Shown in pieces: positions 1 through 6,797 of a stretch of 7,867 nucleotides of DNA. Source of the stretch: an uncultured Trueperaceae bacterium (lineage in GTDB: Bacteria; Deinococcota; Deinococci; Deinococcales; Trueperaceae); NCBI GenBank assembly GCA_937907415.1, contig CALCHY010000175.1, positions 1 to 7,867 on the forward strand, written 5' to 3'. Position 1 is the stretch's first letter. The number at the start of each line of letters is the position of its first letter. A program made the position numbers and the translations under genes. The notes beneath the pieces are model-generated. The model saw only the letters and a program-made list of their open reading frames with translations. It was not told the origin of the DNA and searched no databases.

Positions 1-1077
1 GTCACGCCAGTCAAGGTGCTGGCCGCCATGTCTGGTGGTGTCGACTCGTCCGTTGCTACCGCCATCCTCACGGAGCAGGGGTACGAGGTCGTTGGGAGCA
101 TGCTGCGCTTCTGGCCTGACGACAAACCGCAGGGCGCCTTCGACCTGTGCTGCAGTCCGGACGCCGCTTACGACGCTCGGCGCGTGGCAGACAACCTGGA
201 CGTACCGTTCTACCTACTCGATTTCCGCGAGACGTTCCAAGAGATCGTCATCGACCCGTTCGTGCCGACCTACCAAGCTGGCAGCACCCCGAACCCGTGC
301 GTGTGGTGCAACCGCCACATCAAGTTCGGGGCGTTCGTGCAGCGCGCGCAGGCGCTCGGCTGCGAGTACATGGCATCCGGCCACTTCGTGCGCCGCATCG
401 ACGGGCCGCACGGGCCAGAGCTGCACCGCGGCGTAGACGACGACAAGGACCAGACCTACTTCCTGTGGGCCCTGCCACGCAGCATCTTGCGCTACCTGCT
501 CTTCCCGTTGGGCGACCTCACCAAAGCGCAAGTGCGTGCCATGGCGGCCGAGCGCCACCTCCGCACCGCAGAGAAGAAGAGCTCGTCCGGCCTGTGCTTC
601 GTGCCGACCACCGTCAAGGCGTACCTCGAGGAGGTCACGCGCGCGGTGCCAGGCAAGGTCGTTGACGCGTCGGACGGTTACCGCGAGGTAGGCGATCACA
701 AGGGCGTGGCTTACTACACCATCGGTCAGAAGCGCGGCCTCGGACTGCGGCAGTCGCACCTCGAACGCTACGTCATCGAGTTGCGCTCCGAGACCAACGA
801 AGTGGTGGTCGGCACGCGCGACATGTGCCACTGGCGCAACCTGGAGGCGACGCGCGGCAACTTCCTCGTCGAGGAGGAGCACCTACCGAAGCGCGTCGAG
901 GCGCAAGTGCGCTACCGCCAGCGCCCGGAACCCGCCACCCTCACGCTGCTTGGCGCAGAGCGCTTCAGGCTCGAGTTCGACGACCCGCAGTTCGCCGTCG
1001 CAACGGGGCAGAGCGCGGTCATCTACAGCGGTGAGCGCCTCCTTGGCGGTGGGGTCATCTCCTCGCGCGAGGCCTGA
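1..1077 (+). CDS. mnmA: tRNA-specific 2-thiouridylase MnmA (5' end probably outside window)
   Basis: This cytoplasmic enzyme adenylates and then thiolates U34 of Lys, Glu and Gln tRNAs to give the 2-thio part of mnm5s2U. Counting residues from the GTG at 16, the PP-loop SGGVDSS is at 6-12, NPCVWCN at 93-99, ASGHF at 120-124, DQTYFLW at 145-151, SGLCFV at 191-196 and TIGQKRGLGL at 235-244. By alignment with known family members, C98 is the first active-site cysteine and C194 the persulfide cysteine. C95 sits where E. coli has Asp99. The frame is open to base 1, no SD precedes the GTG at 16, and the upstream codons read V-T-P-V-K, which matches the usual pre-strand sequence. The true start is therefore probably upstream, although GTG 16 is possible. 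From there it is 353 residues, close to the usual family length. It is probably transcribed separately from lemA, given the hairpin that follows. The identification is secure; only the start is not. Confidence 0.95.
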   Translation, partial: VTPVKVLAAMSGGVDSSVATAILTEQGYEVVGSMLRFWPDDKPQGAFDLCCSPDAAYDARRVADNLDVPFYLLDFRETFQEIVIDPFVPTYQAGSTPNPCVWCNRHIKFGAFVQRAQALGCEYMASGHFVRRIDGPHGPELHRGVDDDKDQTYFLWALPRSILRYLLFPLGDLTKAQVRAMAAERHLRTAEKKSSSGLCFVPTTVKAYLEEVTRAVPGKVVDASDGYREVGDHKGVAYYTIGQKRGLGLRQSHLERYVIELRSETNEVVVGTRDMCHWRNLEATRGNFLVEEEHLPKRVEAQVRYRQRPEPATLTLLGAERFRLEFDDPQFAVATGQSAVIYSGERLLGGGVISSREA

Positions 1078-1081
1078 ACGG

Positions 1082-1121
1082 CAGCCGTGTTCGGCGCCGC
1101 TAAGCGCCTGCCACGCGGCTG
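1082..1121 (+). terminator. Hairpin after mnmA, possible terminator without U-tract
   Basis: A long imperfect hairpin starts four bases after the mnmA stop. The outer stem pairs 1082-1090 with 1113-1121 (9 pairs, one of them U-G). The inner stem pairs GGCGC at 1093-1097 with GCGCC at 1104-1108 around a 6-base loop. No run of T follows, so it is not a textbook intrinsic terminator. Its position between two functionally unrelated genes, and upstream of a possible promoter, makes a transcript-end or 3'-stabilising role the simplest reading. Confidence 0.45.
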
Positions 1122-1147
1122 GCCCGATGCACTAGGGCGCTTTCCGC

Positions 1148-1166
1148 TACAATCGCCGCAGGAGGT
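1148..1166 (+). promoter_or_regulatory. Possible -10 box and strong ribosome binding site for lemA
   Basis: TACAAT at 1148-1153 matches the -10 consensus TATAAT at five of six bases. AGGAGGT at 1160-1166 is a near-perfect SD, six bases before the ATG at 1173. I see no convincing -35 hexamer 16-18 bases upstream of the -10 candidate. If transcription started about seven bases after the -10, the leader would be only about 13 bases long and would consist of the SD. The SD is firm and the promoter is tentative. Confidence 0.45.
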
Positions 1167-1172
1167 TCAACC

Positions 1173-1757
1173 ATGGGAGGCCTCATAGTCCTCGTAATCC
1201 TGGTCGCGTTAGCTTTCTACGCGGTCTCGATATACAACCGCATAATCGCGTACGAGAAGCGCTACCAGAACGCCTGGAGCCAGATCGACGTGCAACTCAA
1301 GCGCAGGTCCGACCTCATCCCCAACCTCGTCGAGACGGTGAAGGGGTACGCCAGCCACGAGAGCACCGTGTTCGAGGAAGTCACGCGCGCCCGCGCAGGC
1401 CTCATGAACGCTCACTCCGTCAACGAGTCCGCTGACGCCGCCAATGTGTTGACCGCCGCCCTTGGCAAGCTGTTCGCCGTGGCCGAGGCCTACCCTGACC
1501 TCAAGGCCAACGAGAACTTCAAGATGCTGCAAGAGGAACTCTCCGGCGTCGAGAACAAGATCGCTTACGCGCGCCAGTTCTATAACGACGCGGTCATGCA
1601 GTACAACACCCTCATCGAGACCGTGCCAGCCGTGTTCCTCGCCGGTCCGATGGGCAAGAAGCCAGCCGTGTTCCTGCAGATCCCGGAGGGCGACAAGGCG
1701 GTTCCGCAAGTGTCGTTCGGCGCAACGCCAGGCGCCACGCCAGGCACTAACGCTTGA
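1173..1757 (+). CDS. lemA: LemA family membrane-anchored protein
   Basis: This 194-residue protein has one N-terminal membrane segment (about residues 3-20) followed by the long helical LemA domain. The family hallmark is clear: [15 protein letters not shown] at 21-35 and the [20 protein letters not shown] region at 41-60. Later signatures are [23 protein letters not shown] around 119-141 and [10 protein letters not shown] at 144-153. The molecular role of the family is not settled. It is often encoded beside HtpX or other envelope-stress proteins, and an htpX gene lies further downstream here. The start at 1173 has an excellent SD and matches the usual length. The C-terminus carries a 15-base in-frame direct repeat and a GATPGATPG tail, both unlike the usual family ending. 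The stop overlaps the next start by 4 bases (TTGA), which suggests translational coupling. Confidence 0.93.
   Translation: MGGLIVLVILVALAFYAVSIYNRIIAYEKRYQNAWSQIDVQLKRRSDLIPNLVETVKGYASHESTVFEEVTRARAGLMNAHSVNESADAANVLTAALGKLFAVAEAYPDLKANENFKMLQEELSGVENKIAYARQFYNDAVMQYNTLIETVPAVFLAGPMGKKPAVFLQIPEGDKAVPQVSFGATPGATPGTNA
1625..1675 (+). repeat. Exact 15-base direct repeat in lemA
   Basis: GCCAGCCGTGTTCCT occurs at 1625-1639 and again at 1661-1675, 36 bases apart. The two copies are in the same frame and both encode PAVFL (residues 152-156 and 164-168). LemA proteins usually have unrelated sequence at these two positions (a PSN-type and a P-x-YF-type segment). A local duplication or conversion is possible, but convergence of short codon strings cannot be excluded. 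Confidence 0.6.
1719..1742 (+). repeat. 12-base tandem repeat at the lemA 3' end
   Basis: Two adjacent 12-base units, GGCGCAACGCCA and GGCGCCACGCCA, differ at one base and encode GATP twice. They form the flexible C-terminal tail of LemA, beyond the conserved domain. Replication slippage is the likely origin. Confidence 0.6.
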
Positions 1758-2947
1758 ACCAGAACTCACAAGCGCTGCACGGCTCCGCCCCCAGACCGCC
1801 TTCGGGCGGAACTGGGGGCGCTGTCATTGACTTCGGCAAGGGCCACCCGTCGGCCGACCTGCTGCCGTTCGACGCCATGGCGGAAGCGGGCGCCGTAGTC
1901 ATGGAACGCCACGACCCGACCACGCTGCAGTACGGCGCCGAGCGCGGCCCGCTCGGCCTGCGCGAGGAGATAGCGGCGTACGCCAACCGCAGGCAAGCGC
2001 ATGGCGCCGCCCTGGCGCCGGACGGGCTGGTCGTCACGGGCGGCATCTCTCAAGCCCTCGACTTGCTGTGCACCCTCGTAACCAAGCCTGGCGACGTGAT
2101 GCTAGTGGAGGAACCCACCTACCACCTCGCCAAGCTGGTCTTTCGCGACCACGGCCTGAGGCAAGTCGGCGTGGCAAGCGACGCCGGCGGCATGGTGCCA
2201 GAGGCGTTGGACGAGGCGCTCAGCCGCCACCCTGGAGCCTCCGTCTACCTCGTGCCAGCCTTCGGCAACCCGACCGGCGCCAGCCTCGACCCCGGACGCG
2301 CCAAGCGCATCGTCGAGGTAAGCGAGCGCCACGGCGCCTGGCTGTTGGCGGACGAGGTCTACCGTTACCTGAGCTTCTCCAACCAGCCGCAGGGCTCGCT
2401 GGCTGGTCACGGCGCCAGTCGCGTCGTTGCCCTCAACTCCTTCTCGAAGATCCTCGCACCCGGGCTGCGGCTCGGTTGGCTCGTCGCCGCGCCGGAGGTC
2501 CTCGCGCGCTTCGAGAACTCGGGGCTGCTGCAGAGCGGCGGCGGCATGAACCCTCTCGTTGGCGCCTTGGTCGAGCAAGCCTTGCGCAGCGGAGCAGCCG
2601 ACGCGCACCTAACGAAGCTGAACGCCGCCTTCGAGCAGCGCGCGGCCGTGCTGAGCGCGGCGTTGCGCCACCACCTGCCAACGGCTGAGTTCATGGAGGC
2701 GCGTGGCGGGTACTTCATCTGGTTGCGGGTGCCCGGCGTGGCCGACACCGCGGGCGCCACGCTGCGACAGGCGGTGGCGAACGGCGTAAGATTCGCTCCT
2801 GGCGCGGCCTTCTCGACAAGCGACATGCAGCACGACCGCATGCGCCTCTCGTTCGCGCACTACGCGCCGGCCAACCTCGAGCTGGGGTCCGCGCGCCTCG
2901 CCGCGGCGTTGACAAGCGCAAGCGCGAGTAGCCAAGACCCCACCTAG
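1754..2947 (+). CDS. PLP-dependent aminotransferase, class I/II (fold type I)
   Basis: This 397-residue cytoplasmic enzyme transfers an amino group between an amino acid (or amine) and a 2-oxo acid. Visible landmarks are [13 protein letters not shown] at 93-105 (cofactor phosphate region), EEPTYH at 119-124, FGNPTG at 170-175 (N172 faces the cofactor), ADEVY at 199-203 (D200 binds the pyridine nitrogen), [15 protein letters not shown] at 228-242 with K232 as Schiff-base lysine, and MRLSF at 363-367 with R364 for the substrate carboxylate. It most resembles the 2-aminoadipate/MocR-type aminotransferases but has no DNA-binding domain. The substrate is unknown. The start is awkward: TTG at 1754 overlaps the lemA stop, has no clear SD, and yields about 24 low-complexity residues (P/S/G) before the conserved IDFGKGHPS. 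The only later in-frame candidate before that is the rare ATT at 1826. The next ATG (1877) would remove conserved sequence. An importer operon follows after 37 bases. Confidence 0.9.
   Translation: MNQNSQALHGSAPRPPSGGTGGAVIDFGKGHPSADLLPFDAMAEAGAVVMERHDPTTLQYGAERGPLGLREEIAAYANRRQAHGAALAPDGLVVTGGISQALDLLCTLVTKPGDVMLVEEPTYHLAKLVFRDHGLRQVGVASDAGGMVPEALDEALSRHPGASVYLVPAFGNPTGASLDPGRAKRIVEVSERHGAWLLADEVYRYLSFSNQPQGSLAGHGASRVVALNSFSKILAPGLRLGWLVAAPEVLARFENSGLLQSGGGMNPLVGALVEQALRSGAADAHLTKLNAAFEQRAAVLSAALRHHLPTAEFMEARGGYFIWLRVPGVADTAGATLRQAVANGVRFAPGAAFSTSDMQHDRMRLSFAHYAPANLELGSARLAAALTSASASSQDPT
1786..1820 (+). other. Strong UUCG-capped hairpin inside the aminotransferase 5' end
   Basis: CGCCCCCAG at 1786-1794 pairs perfectly with CTGGGGGCG at 1812-1820. 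Inside it, CCGCC at 1796-1800 pairs with GGCGG at 1805-1809 around a TTCG tetraloop closed by C-G, an exceptionally stable RNA loop. In total there are 14 G/C-rich pairs with a 1x2 internal loop and no T-run after it. It begins 29 bases after the lemA stop and covers codons 11-23 of the aminotransferase if TTG 1754 is the start. It may be an attenuator, a weak terminator or an mRNA-processing signal that lowers expression downstream of lemA. Confidence 0.7.
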
Positions 2948-2955
2948 TTGCCACT

Positions 2956-2980
2956 TGGCGGCCCCGCCGCCACCGGAGGT
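2956..2980 (+). promoter_or_regulatory. Intercistronic hairpin and SD before the binding-protein gene
   Basis: TGGCGGC at 2956-2962 pairs with GCCGCCA at 2966-2972 around a CCC loop. Two bases later comes GGAGGT (2975-2980), the SD for the ATG at 2985. A hairpin just 5' of a highly expressed binding-protein cistron is a familiar arrangement that can protect a processed transcript from decay. It may also serve as a weak end to the aminotransferase message. No T-run follows and I see no promoter in the 37-base gap. Confidence 0.5.
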
Positions 2981-2984
2981 ATCG

Positions 2985-4046
2985 ATGAGCATCCGTTTAC
3001 GTTCACTCCTCACCGTCGGTCTCGCCGCGCTGTTCGCGCTGGCTTCGTTGGCCGCTGCGCAGCCGCGCTCCCTCAAGATCGGCGTGTACGGCGGTTACTT
3101 CAAGGACAGTTTCGACGAGCATGTCTTCCCGCTCTTCACCGCCGACACCGGCATCGCGGTCGAGTCGGTCGCCGAACCAACCGGCGAGGCTTGGCTCGTG
3201 CAACTCGAGGCCGCCGCCCGCGCAGGGCAGACGCCAGCCGACGTGTCGATGATGGCTCTGGGACCACTGGCTCGCGGCATGGGCTCCGACTTGTGGGCGC
3301 CTCTCACCGAGGCCGACCTGCCGAACCTCACCTACATGCGCCCGCAACTCCTCAGCTACGACGGCCAGGGCCGCCTCGTCGGCGTCGGCGCCGTGTCTTG
3401 GTACATAACGCTCGTCACGAACAGCGACGTGTTCCCAAACGCGCCGACCTCGTGGTCTGAACTCTGGGGCGATCACCCCAACCAGGAAGGCCTGCTGGCG
3501 CTGCCCATCAACTCGTACCTGCTCGAGATCACGGCTACCACCTTCTTCGGCGGTACCGACATTCTGGACACCGAGGACGGCATCCTCCAAGTAGTAGACA
3601 AGCTCGCCGAACTAGCGCCGAACGTGCAGCTCTGGTACCGCGACGAGGGCCAGTTCCAGCAGGCGCTGCAGTCTGGCGAGATCCCGATGGGGGAGTACTA
3701 CCACGACGTCACTGGGTTGGCGGCAGCCGAGGGCTTCCCGGTGCGCTCCACCTTCCCGGTCGAGGGCGGCGTGCTCGACTCCGGCGCCTGGGCCGTTAGC
3801 CGCGCCAGCGCGAAGCTGCCAGAGGCGCTCGAGTTCATCAACTGGTTCATGCAGCCGACCGTGCAGGACCTGGTCGCCCGCAAGCTGGGCACCGCCCCGA
3901 CCGTCCAGCGCGAGTTCCTCACCCTCACGGACGAGGAGTTCGCTAGCGTCTCTTCCGACATCACCCCGATCATCCCGCGCTACGACATCTACCTGGAGCG
4001 CGGCGACTGGATCAACCAGGTGTGGTCGGAGCGGGTCACCCGCTGA
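2985..4046 (+). CDS. Periplasmic substrate-binding protein of a PotD-like ABC importer
   Basis: This 353-residue exported binding protein would capture the ligand and deliver it to the permease pair encoded downstream. A Sec signal is clear: basic MSIRLR, a hydrophobic core at 7-22, and an AAA-Q cleavage site around 25/26. There is no lipobox cysteine, so the mature protein should be soluble in the periplasm. The mature part starts with SLKIGVYGGYFKDSFDEHV, then FTADTGIAVE (51-60) and EPTGEAWLVQLEAAARAGQ (64-82), the lobe-1 layout of the iron/spermidine/putrescine-type binding proteins. EALEFINWFM-like sequence (residues 280-289) is also typical. ATG 2985 is chosen for its SD and because it places the signal peptide at the N-terminus; an in-frame start further upstream would add ten non-signal residues. 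Assignment to the superfamily comes mainly from the neighbouring PotABC-like genes. The ligand is not predictable, and polyamine is only the default guess. Confidence 0.88.
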   Translation: MSIRLRSLLTVGLAALFALASLAAAQPRSLKIGVYGGYFKDSFDEHVFPLFTADTGIAVESVAEPTGEAWLVQLEAAARAGQTPADVSMMALGPLARGMGSDLWAPLTEADLPNLTYMRPQLLSYDGQGRLVGVGAVSWYITLVTNSDVFPNAPTSWSELWGDHPNQEGLLALPINSYLLEITATTFFGGTDILDTEDGILQVVDKLAELAPNVQLWYRDEGQFQQALQSGEIPMGEYYHDVTGLAAAEGFPVRSTFPVEGGVLDSGAWAVSRASAKLPEALEFINWFMQPTVQDLVARKLGTAPTVQREFLTLTDEEFASVSSDITPIIPRYDIYLERGDWINQVWSERVTR

Positions 4047-5131
4047 ACAAGGCGCGCCCTGGCACGCAGCGCCGACCCCAAGCCGCTGGCGAGGGGTCGG
4101 CGCGGGCGCTTGCGGTCAGGGGAGTGTCGAAGGCGTTCGGTGGCACCGTTGCGCTCGACGACGTCAACCTAGAACTGCCTGGCGGCAAGCTCATCTGTTT
4201 TCTTGGCCCGTCCGGCTGCGGCAAGACGACCCTCCTACGCACCATCGCCGGGTTAGAGACGCCGTCGAGCGGCAGCGTGTTCCTCGGCGACGAGGACCTC
4301 ACGGCGTTACCTGCGCACCAGCGCAACATCGGCATGGTGTTCCAGTCCTTCGCGCTCTTCCCGCACCTGAACGTGGTGGAGAACGTGGCGTATGGGCTCC
4401 GCATTCGCGGGGTGCCGAAAGCCGAGCGCACGGCGCGCGCCCAGGAACTCCTCGAGCTCGTGCGCCTGCCTGACATGGGCGCCAGGGGCGTAAGCCAACT
4501 CTCTGGCGGTCAACGCCAGCGCGTTGCCATGGCCCGCGCCCTCGCCCTCGACCCGAGCCTGTTCCTGTTGGACGAGCCGTTGTCTGCGCTGGACGCCAAG
4601 CTGCGCAGCGCCATGCAGGTCGAGCTACGGCGCTTGCAGCGGGAGCTTGGGATAACGACGATCATCGTCACGCACGACCAGGAGGAGGCCCTAACGATGG
4701 CTGACCTGGTCGTCGTCATGGGCGCCGGGCGCGTGCAGCAGGTGGGTGCGCCGCTCGATATCTACCGCCAGCCCGTGAACCGCTTCGTGGCCGACTTCAT
4801 CGGCACCAACAACCTGCTGCCAGCTACCGTCACCGGCCCCAGCGAGGTGAGCGTGCTCGGCGTGCGCCTGCCGGCCACCGTGCGGCCAGGCGCTGGCGGG
4901 AGCGTATGGTTGTCCATCCGCCCTGAGGACGTGGTCCTCCACCCGCAGGCGCCTGCGGGCGTGGCGCTTCAGGGCCGCGTGACGTTCGTGCGTGACCTTG
5001 GCCGCCTGGTCGAGAGTTACGTGCGCGTTGGCGACATGGAACTGACGGTGGTAACGGGCCACGGCGTCCGCGAGGGCGCGGAGGTGTGGCTCGAGTTGCC
5101 GCCTGGCAAAGCCGTGGTGTTAACGACATGA
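4022..5131 (+). CDS. ABC importer ATP-binding subunit, PotA-like
   Basis: This cytoplasmic ATPase would power the importer. Counting from GTG 4022 (369 residues): Walker A GPSGCGKTT at 62-70, Q-loop Q108 in FQSFALFPHLNV, signature LSGGQ at 160-164, Walker B FLLDEP at 181-186 with E185, D-loop SALD at 188-191, and H-loop H218. A C-terminal TOBE-type regulatory domain covers about 255-369, as in PotA, FbpC and MalK relatives. The start is uncertain. GTG 4022 overlaps the binding-protein gene by 25 bases and has little SD. CTG 4043 overlaps its stop as CTGA and has GGAGCGGG at 4028-4035, seven bases before it, but CTG starts are rare. GTG 4124 would delete the first beta-strand (LAVRGV). The first ~28 residues are not conserved and contain a hairpin. 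The stop overlaps the permease start by 4 bases. Confidence 0.93.
   Translation: MVGAGHPLNKARPGTQRRPQAAGEGSARALAVRGVSKAFGGTVALDDVNLELPGGKLICFLGPSGCGKTTLLRTIAGLETPSSGSVFLGDEDLTALPAHQRNIGMVFQSFALFPHLNVVENVAYGLRIRGVPKAERTARAQELLELVRLPDMGARGVSQLSGGQRQRVAMARALALDPSLFLLDEPLSALDAKLRSAMQVELRRLQRELGITTIIVTHDQEEALTMADLVVVMGAGRVQQVGAPLDIYRQPVNRFVADFIGTNNLLPATVTGPSEVSVLGVRLPATVRPGAGGSVWLSIRPEDVVLHPQAPAGVALQGRVTFVRDLGRLVESYVRVGDMELTVVTGHGVREGAEVWLELPPGKAVVLTT
4069..4103 (+). other. 11-bp perfect hairpin inside the ATPase gene 5' end
   Basis: GCGCCGACCCC at 4069-4079 is perfectly complementary to GGGGTCGGCGC at 4093-4103. The 13-base interval can itself fold as GCC (4082-4084) with GGC (4088-4090), leaving an AA/GA internal loop. 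It begins 22 bases after the binding-protein stop and lies in the unconserved N-terminal codons of the ATPase. No T-run follows. Such a structure could cap the binding-protein message and reduce read-through, so that the binding protein is made in excess over the membrane components. Confidence 0.7.
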
Positions 5132-5997
5132 CGCCTGACGGCGCCAGCAGCAGAAGGGGCGTTGGCCCTAACCTACTCCTTGCCTGGCCAGCGCTGGCGC
5201 TGTTCGTGCTGTTCGTCGGCCCGCTGGTCGTCATCCTCGCCGTTTCCTTGTTCCGTAGGGTGCAGTCCGCGTTCTTCGAACCCGCGGTCGTGCTCGACAA
5301 CTACGCTCGGGCCCTCGAGCCCTTCTATCTGGAGCGGCTGTGGGTAACTGTCGCCATAGCCAGCGGCGCGGCGCTGGTGTGCCTCGTGATCGGGTTGCCT
5401 TTCACTTATCTGTTGGCCCGCCTGCCGCGCAGGCGGCAAGTCAAGTATCTCGTTCTCGTGCTTGCCTCGCTGTCGTTATCCGAGGTCATCGTGGCGTTCA
5501 GCTGGTCGTTGATGCTCTCGCGCACCTCCGGCGTGTCCAACGCCCTCGTGTGGCTTGGACTCTTGCCGTCACCGCAAGCGTGGAGCCCCGGCCTGGCGGC
5601 CGTGCTCCTCGCGCTAGTGTTCATCGCGTTGCCCCTCACGGTGCTCACGTTCTACCCGCCCGTCTCGCGCCTCAACCCGGAGCTCGTCGAGGCGGCCGCC
5701 ACGTTGGGGGCGTCGCCGCTGCGCGCATTCATGACCGTGGTCGTGCCCGTGCTGCGCAGAGCCGTCGCTGGGGGGTTGGCGCTCGTCTTCATCTTCGTGC
5801 TGGGCGCGTACGTGATACCGCAGTCGTTGGGGCGCCCCGCGCAGTGGACGCTGCCCGTGCAGATCACGGACCAGGCCATCCTCAAGTCGAACCTGCCACT
5901 GGCTGCGGCGCTGGCCGTAGTGCTGTTGGCGGCGGGGGCGGCCGTCAGCATCGCCATTCTGGCTTTCGGCCTCAAGCGCCAGAGGAGTGAGGCGTGA
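5128..5997 (+). CDS. ABC importer permease 1, PotB-like
   Basis: This 289-residue inner-membrane permease would form half of the translocation pore. Six hydrophobic segments are visible at about 14-40, 72-96, 107-130, 155-176, 212-236 and 256-281. The cytoplasmic coupling loop that docks on the ATPase carries the EAA motif at 188-208 (EAAATLGA, then VVVPVL). The ATG at 5128 overlaps the ATPase stop as ATGA and gives the expected short N-terminus. An in-frame start at 5086 would add 14 residues of overlap and is less likely. The SD is weak, so expression probably depends on coupling to the ATPase gene. Its position ahead of a second EAA-type permease fits the PotB/PotC arrangement. Transport specificity cannot be inferred from the permease. 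Confidence 0.92.
   Translation: MTPDGASSRRGVGPNLLLAWPALALFVLFVGPLVVILAVSLFRRVQSAFFEPAVVLDNYARALEPFYLERLWVTVAIASGAALVCLVIGLPFTYLLARLPRRRQVKYLVLVLASLSLSEVIVAFSWSLMLSRTSGVSNALVWLGLLPSPQAWSPGLAAVLLALVFIALPLTVLTFYPPVSRLNPELVEAAATLGASPLRAFMTVVVPVLRRAVAGGLALVFIFVLGAYVIPQSLGRPAQWTLPVQITDQAILKSNLPLAAALAVVLLAAGAAVSIAILAFGLKRQRSEA
5983..5987 (+). promoter_or_regulatory. Ribosome binding site for permease 2
   Basis: AGGAG at 5983-5987 lies six bases before the GTG at 5994 and supports that start, which itself overlaps the previous stop (GTGA). Confidence 0.7.
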
Positions 5998-6791
5998 GGG
6001 TCTGGTGGCGCCGCGCGTTCATGGGGCTCGTGGCGCTCTACTTGCTGCTACCCATCGTCGTCATCGCCGGCGTGTCGCTCAACGCCAAGAAGGTACTGTT
6101 CTTCCCGCCGCAGGGAGTGTCGTTGCGCTGGTACGAGGAGTTCTTCACCTCGTCTGACTGGTCGGCGCCTGCGGTGCGTAGCCTGATCGTGGCGGTGCTG
6201 GCTGGCCTGATCGCCGTGTCTATCGCCTTGCCGTTGGCTTACGCCGTGTGGCGGTGGGGCACGCGCTGGGCGCGCGCCGTCATGCTGTTGGGCCTCGCGC
6301 CGTTCGCGTTGCCGCCGGTGGTCACCGCCCTCGGTGCGTTGGTCCTTTGGATCGTGCTGCGGAGCTTCGGGCAGCCTTACTCCGTGGTGTTGTCGCACGG
6401 CGTGTTCCTCGTGACCCTCCCCCTCGCCACCATCACCCTTGGGTTCGCTAGCCTCAACCGCGAGGTCGTCGAGGCCGCCGTGACCATGGGCGCCACGCCC
6501 GGCACGGTGGCGCGCACCGTCGTGTGGCCTAACCTAAGACCTTACGTGCTTGCCGGTTACATCTTCGCGTTCGTGCTGTCCTTGAACGAGTACATCATCG
6601 CTTACATGACGGTTGGCTTCACGTTCGAGACCCTGCCCGTCAAGATCTTCAACAGCCTGCGTTACGGCTACAGCCCGGTGATGGCCGCCATCTCGCTGCT
6701 CTTCTTCCTGGTGGCAACGGCGCTGTTCGCGGTAGTCGGGCGCGTAGGCGACCTGCCGCGCTTGCTCGGCGCGGAGGCGCGCTCGGACTGA
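5994..6791 (+). CDS. ABC importer permease 2, PotC-like
   Basis: This 265-residue inner-membrane permease is the partner of permease 1. Hydrophobic segments lie at about 8-29, 60-85, 93-122, 133-152, 183-207 and 228-249. The EAA coupling motif is at 160-180 (EAAVTMGATPG, then VVWPNL). The FVLSLNEYIIAYMT segment at 193-206, near the last loops, resembles the FTLSFDDFVVS-type segment of PotC relatives. The GTG start at 5994 is backed by the SD at 5983-5987 and a 4-base overlap with the previous gene. It closes the importer operon: a hairpin follows six bases after the stop and the next gene belongs to another functional group. Confidence 0.92.
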   Translation: MRVWWRRAFMGLVALYLLLPIVVIAGVSLNAKKVLFFPPQGVSLRWYEEFFTSSDWSAPAVRSLIVAVLAGLIAVSIALPLAYAVWRWGTRWARAVMLLGLAPFALPPVVTALGALVLWIVLRSFGQPYSVVLSHGVFLVTLPLATITLGFASLNREVVEAAVTMGATPGTVARTVVWPNLRPYVLAGYIFAFVLSLNEYIIAYMTVGFTFETLPVKIFNSLRYGYSPVMAAISLLFFLVATALFAVVGRVGDLPRLLGAEARSD

Positions 6792-6797
6792 CGCGGC

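Noticed and set aside
214..882. Long open frame on the minus strand opposite mnmA (222 codons)
   Set aside because: It lies antisense to a well-conserved gene. It is explained by high GC with few stop codons in the opposite frame, and its translation is His/Arg/Val-rich with no recognisable domain.
2068..2688. Plus-strand shadow frame inside the aminotransferase (206 codons)
   Set aside because: It is Arg/Pro-rich, overlaps the conserved aminotransferase core throughout, and has no SD or domain.
2955..2984. Upstream in-frame start for the binding protein at 2955
   Set aside because: It would put ten Pro-rich residues before a normal signal peptide, and the SD at 2975-2980 points to ATG 2985.
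4124..4126. GTG 4124 as start of the ATPase
   Set aside because: It would remove the first beta-strand (LAVRGV) of the nucleotide-binding domain, and the purine-rich stretch directly touches the GTG, which is too close for an SD.
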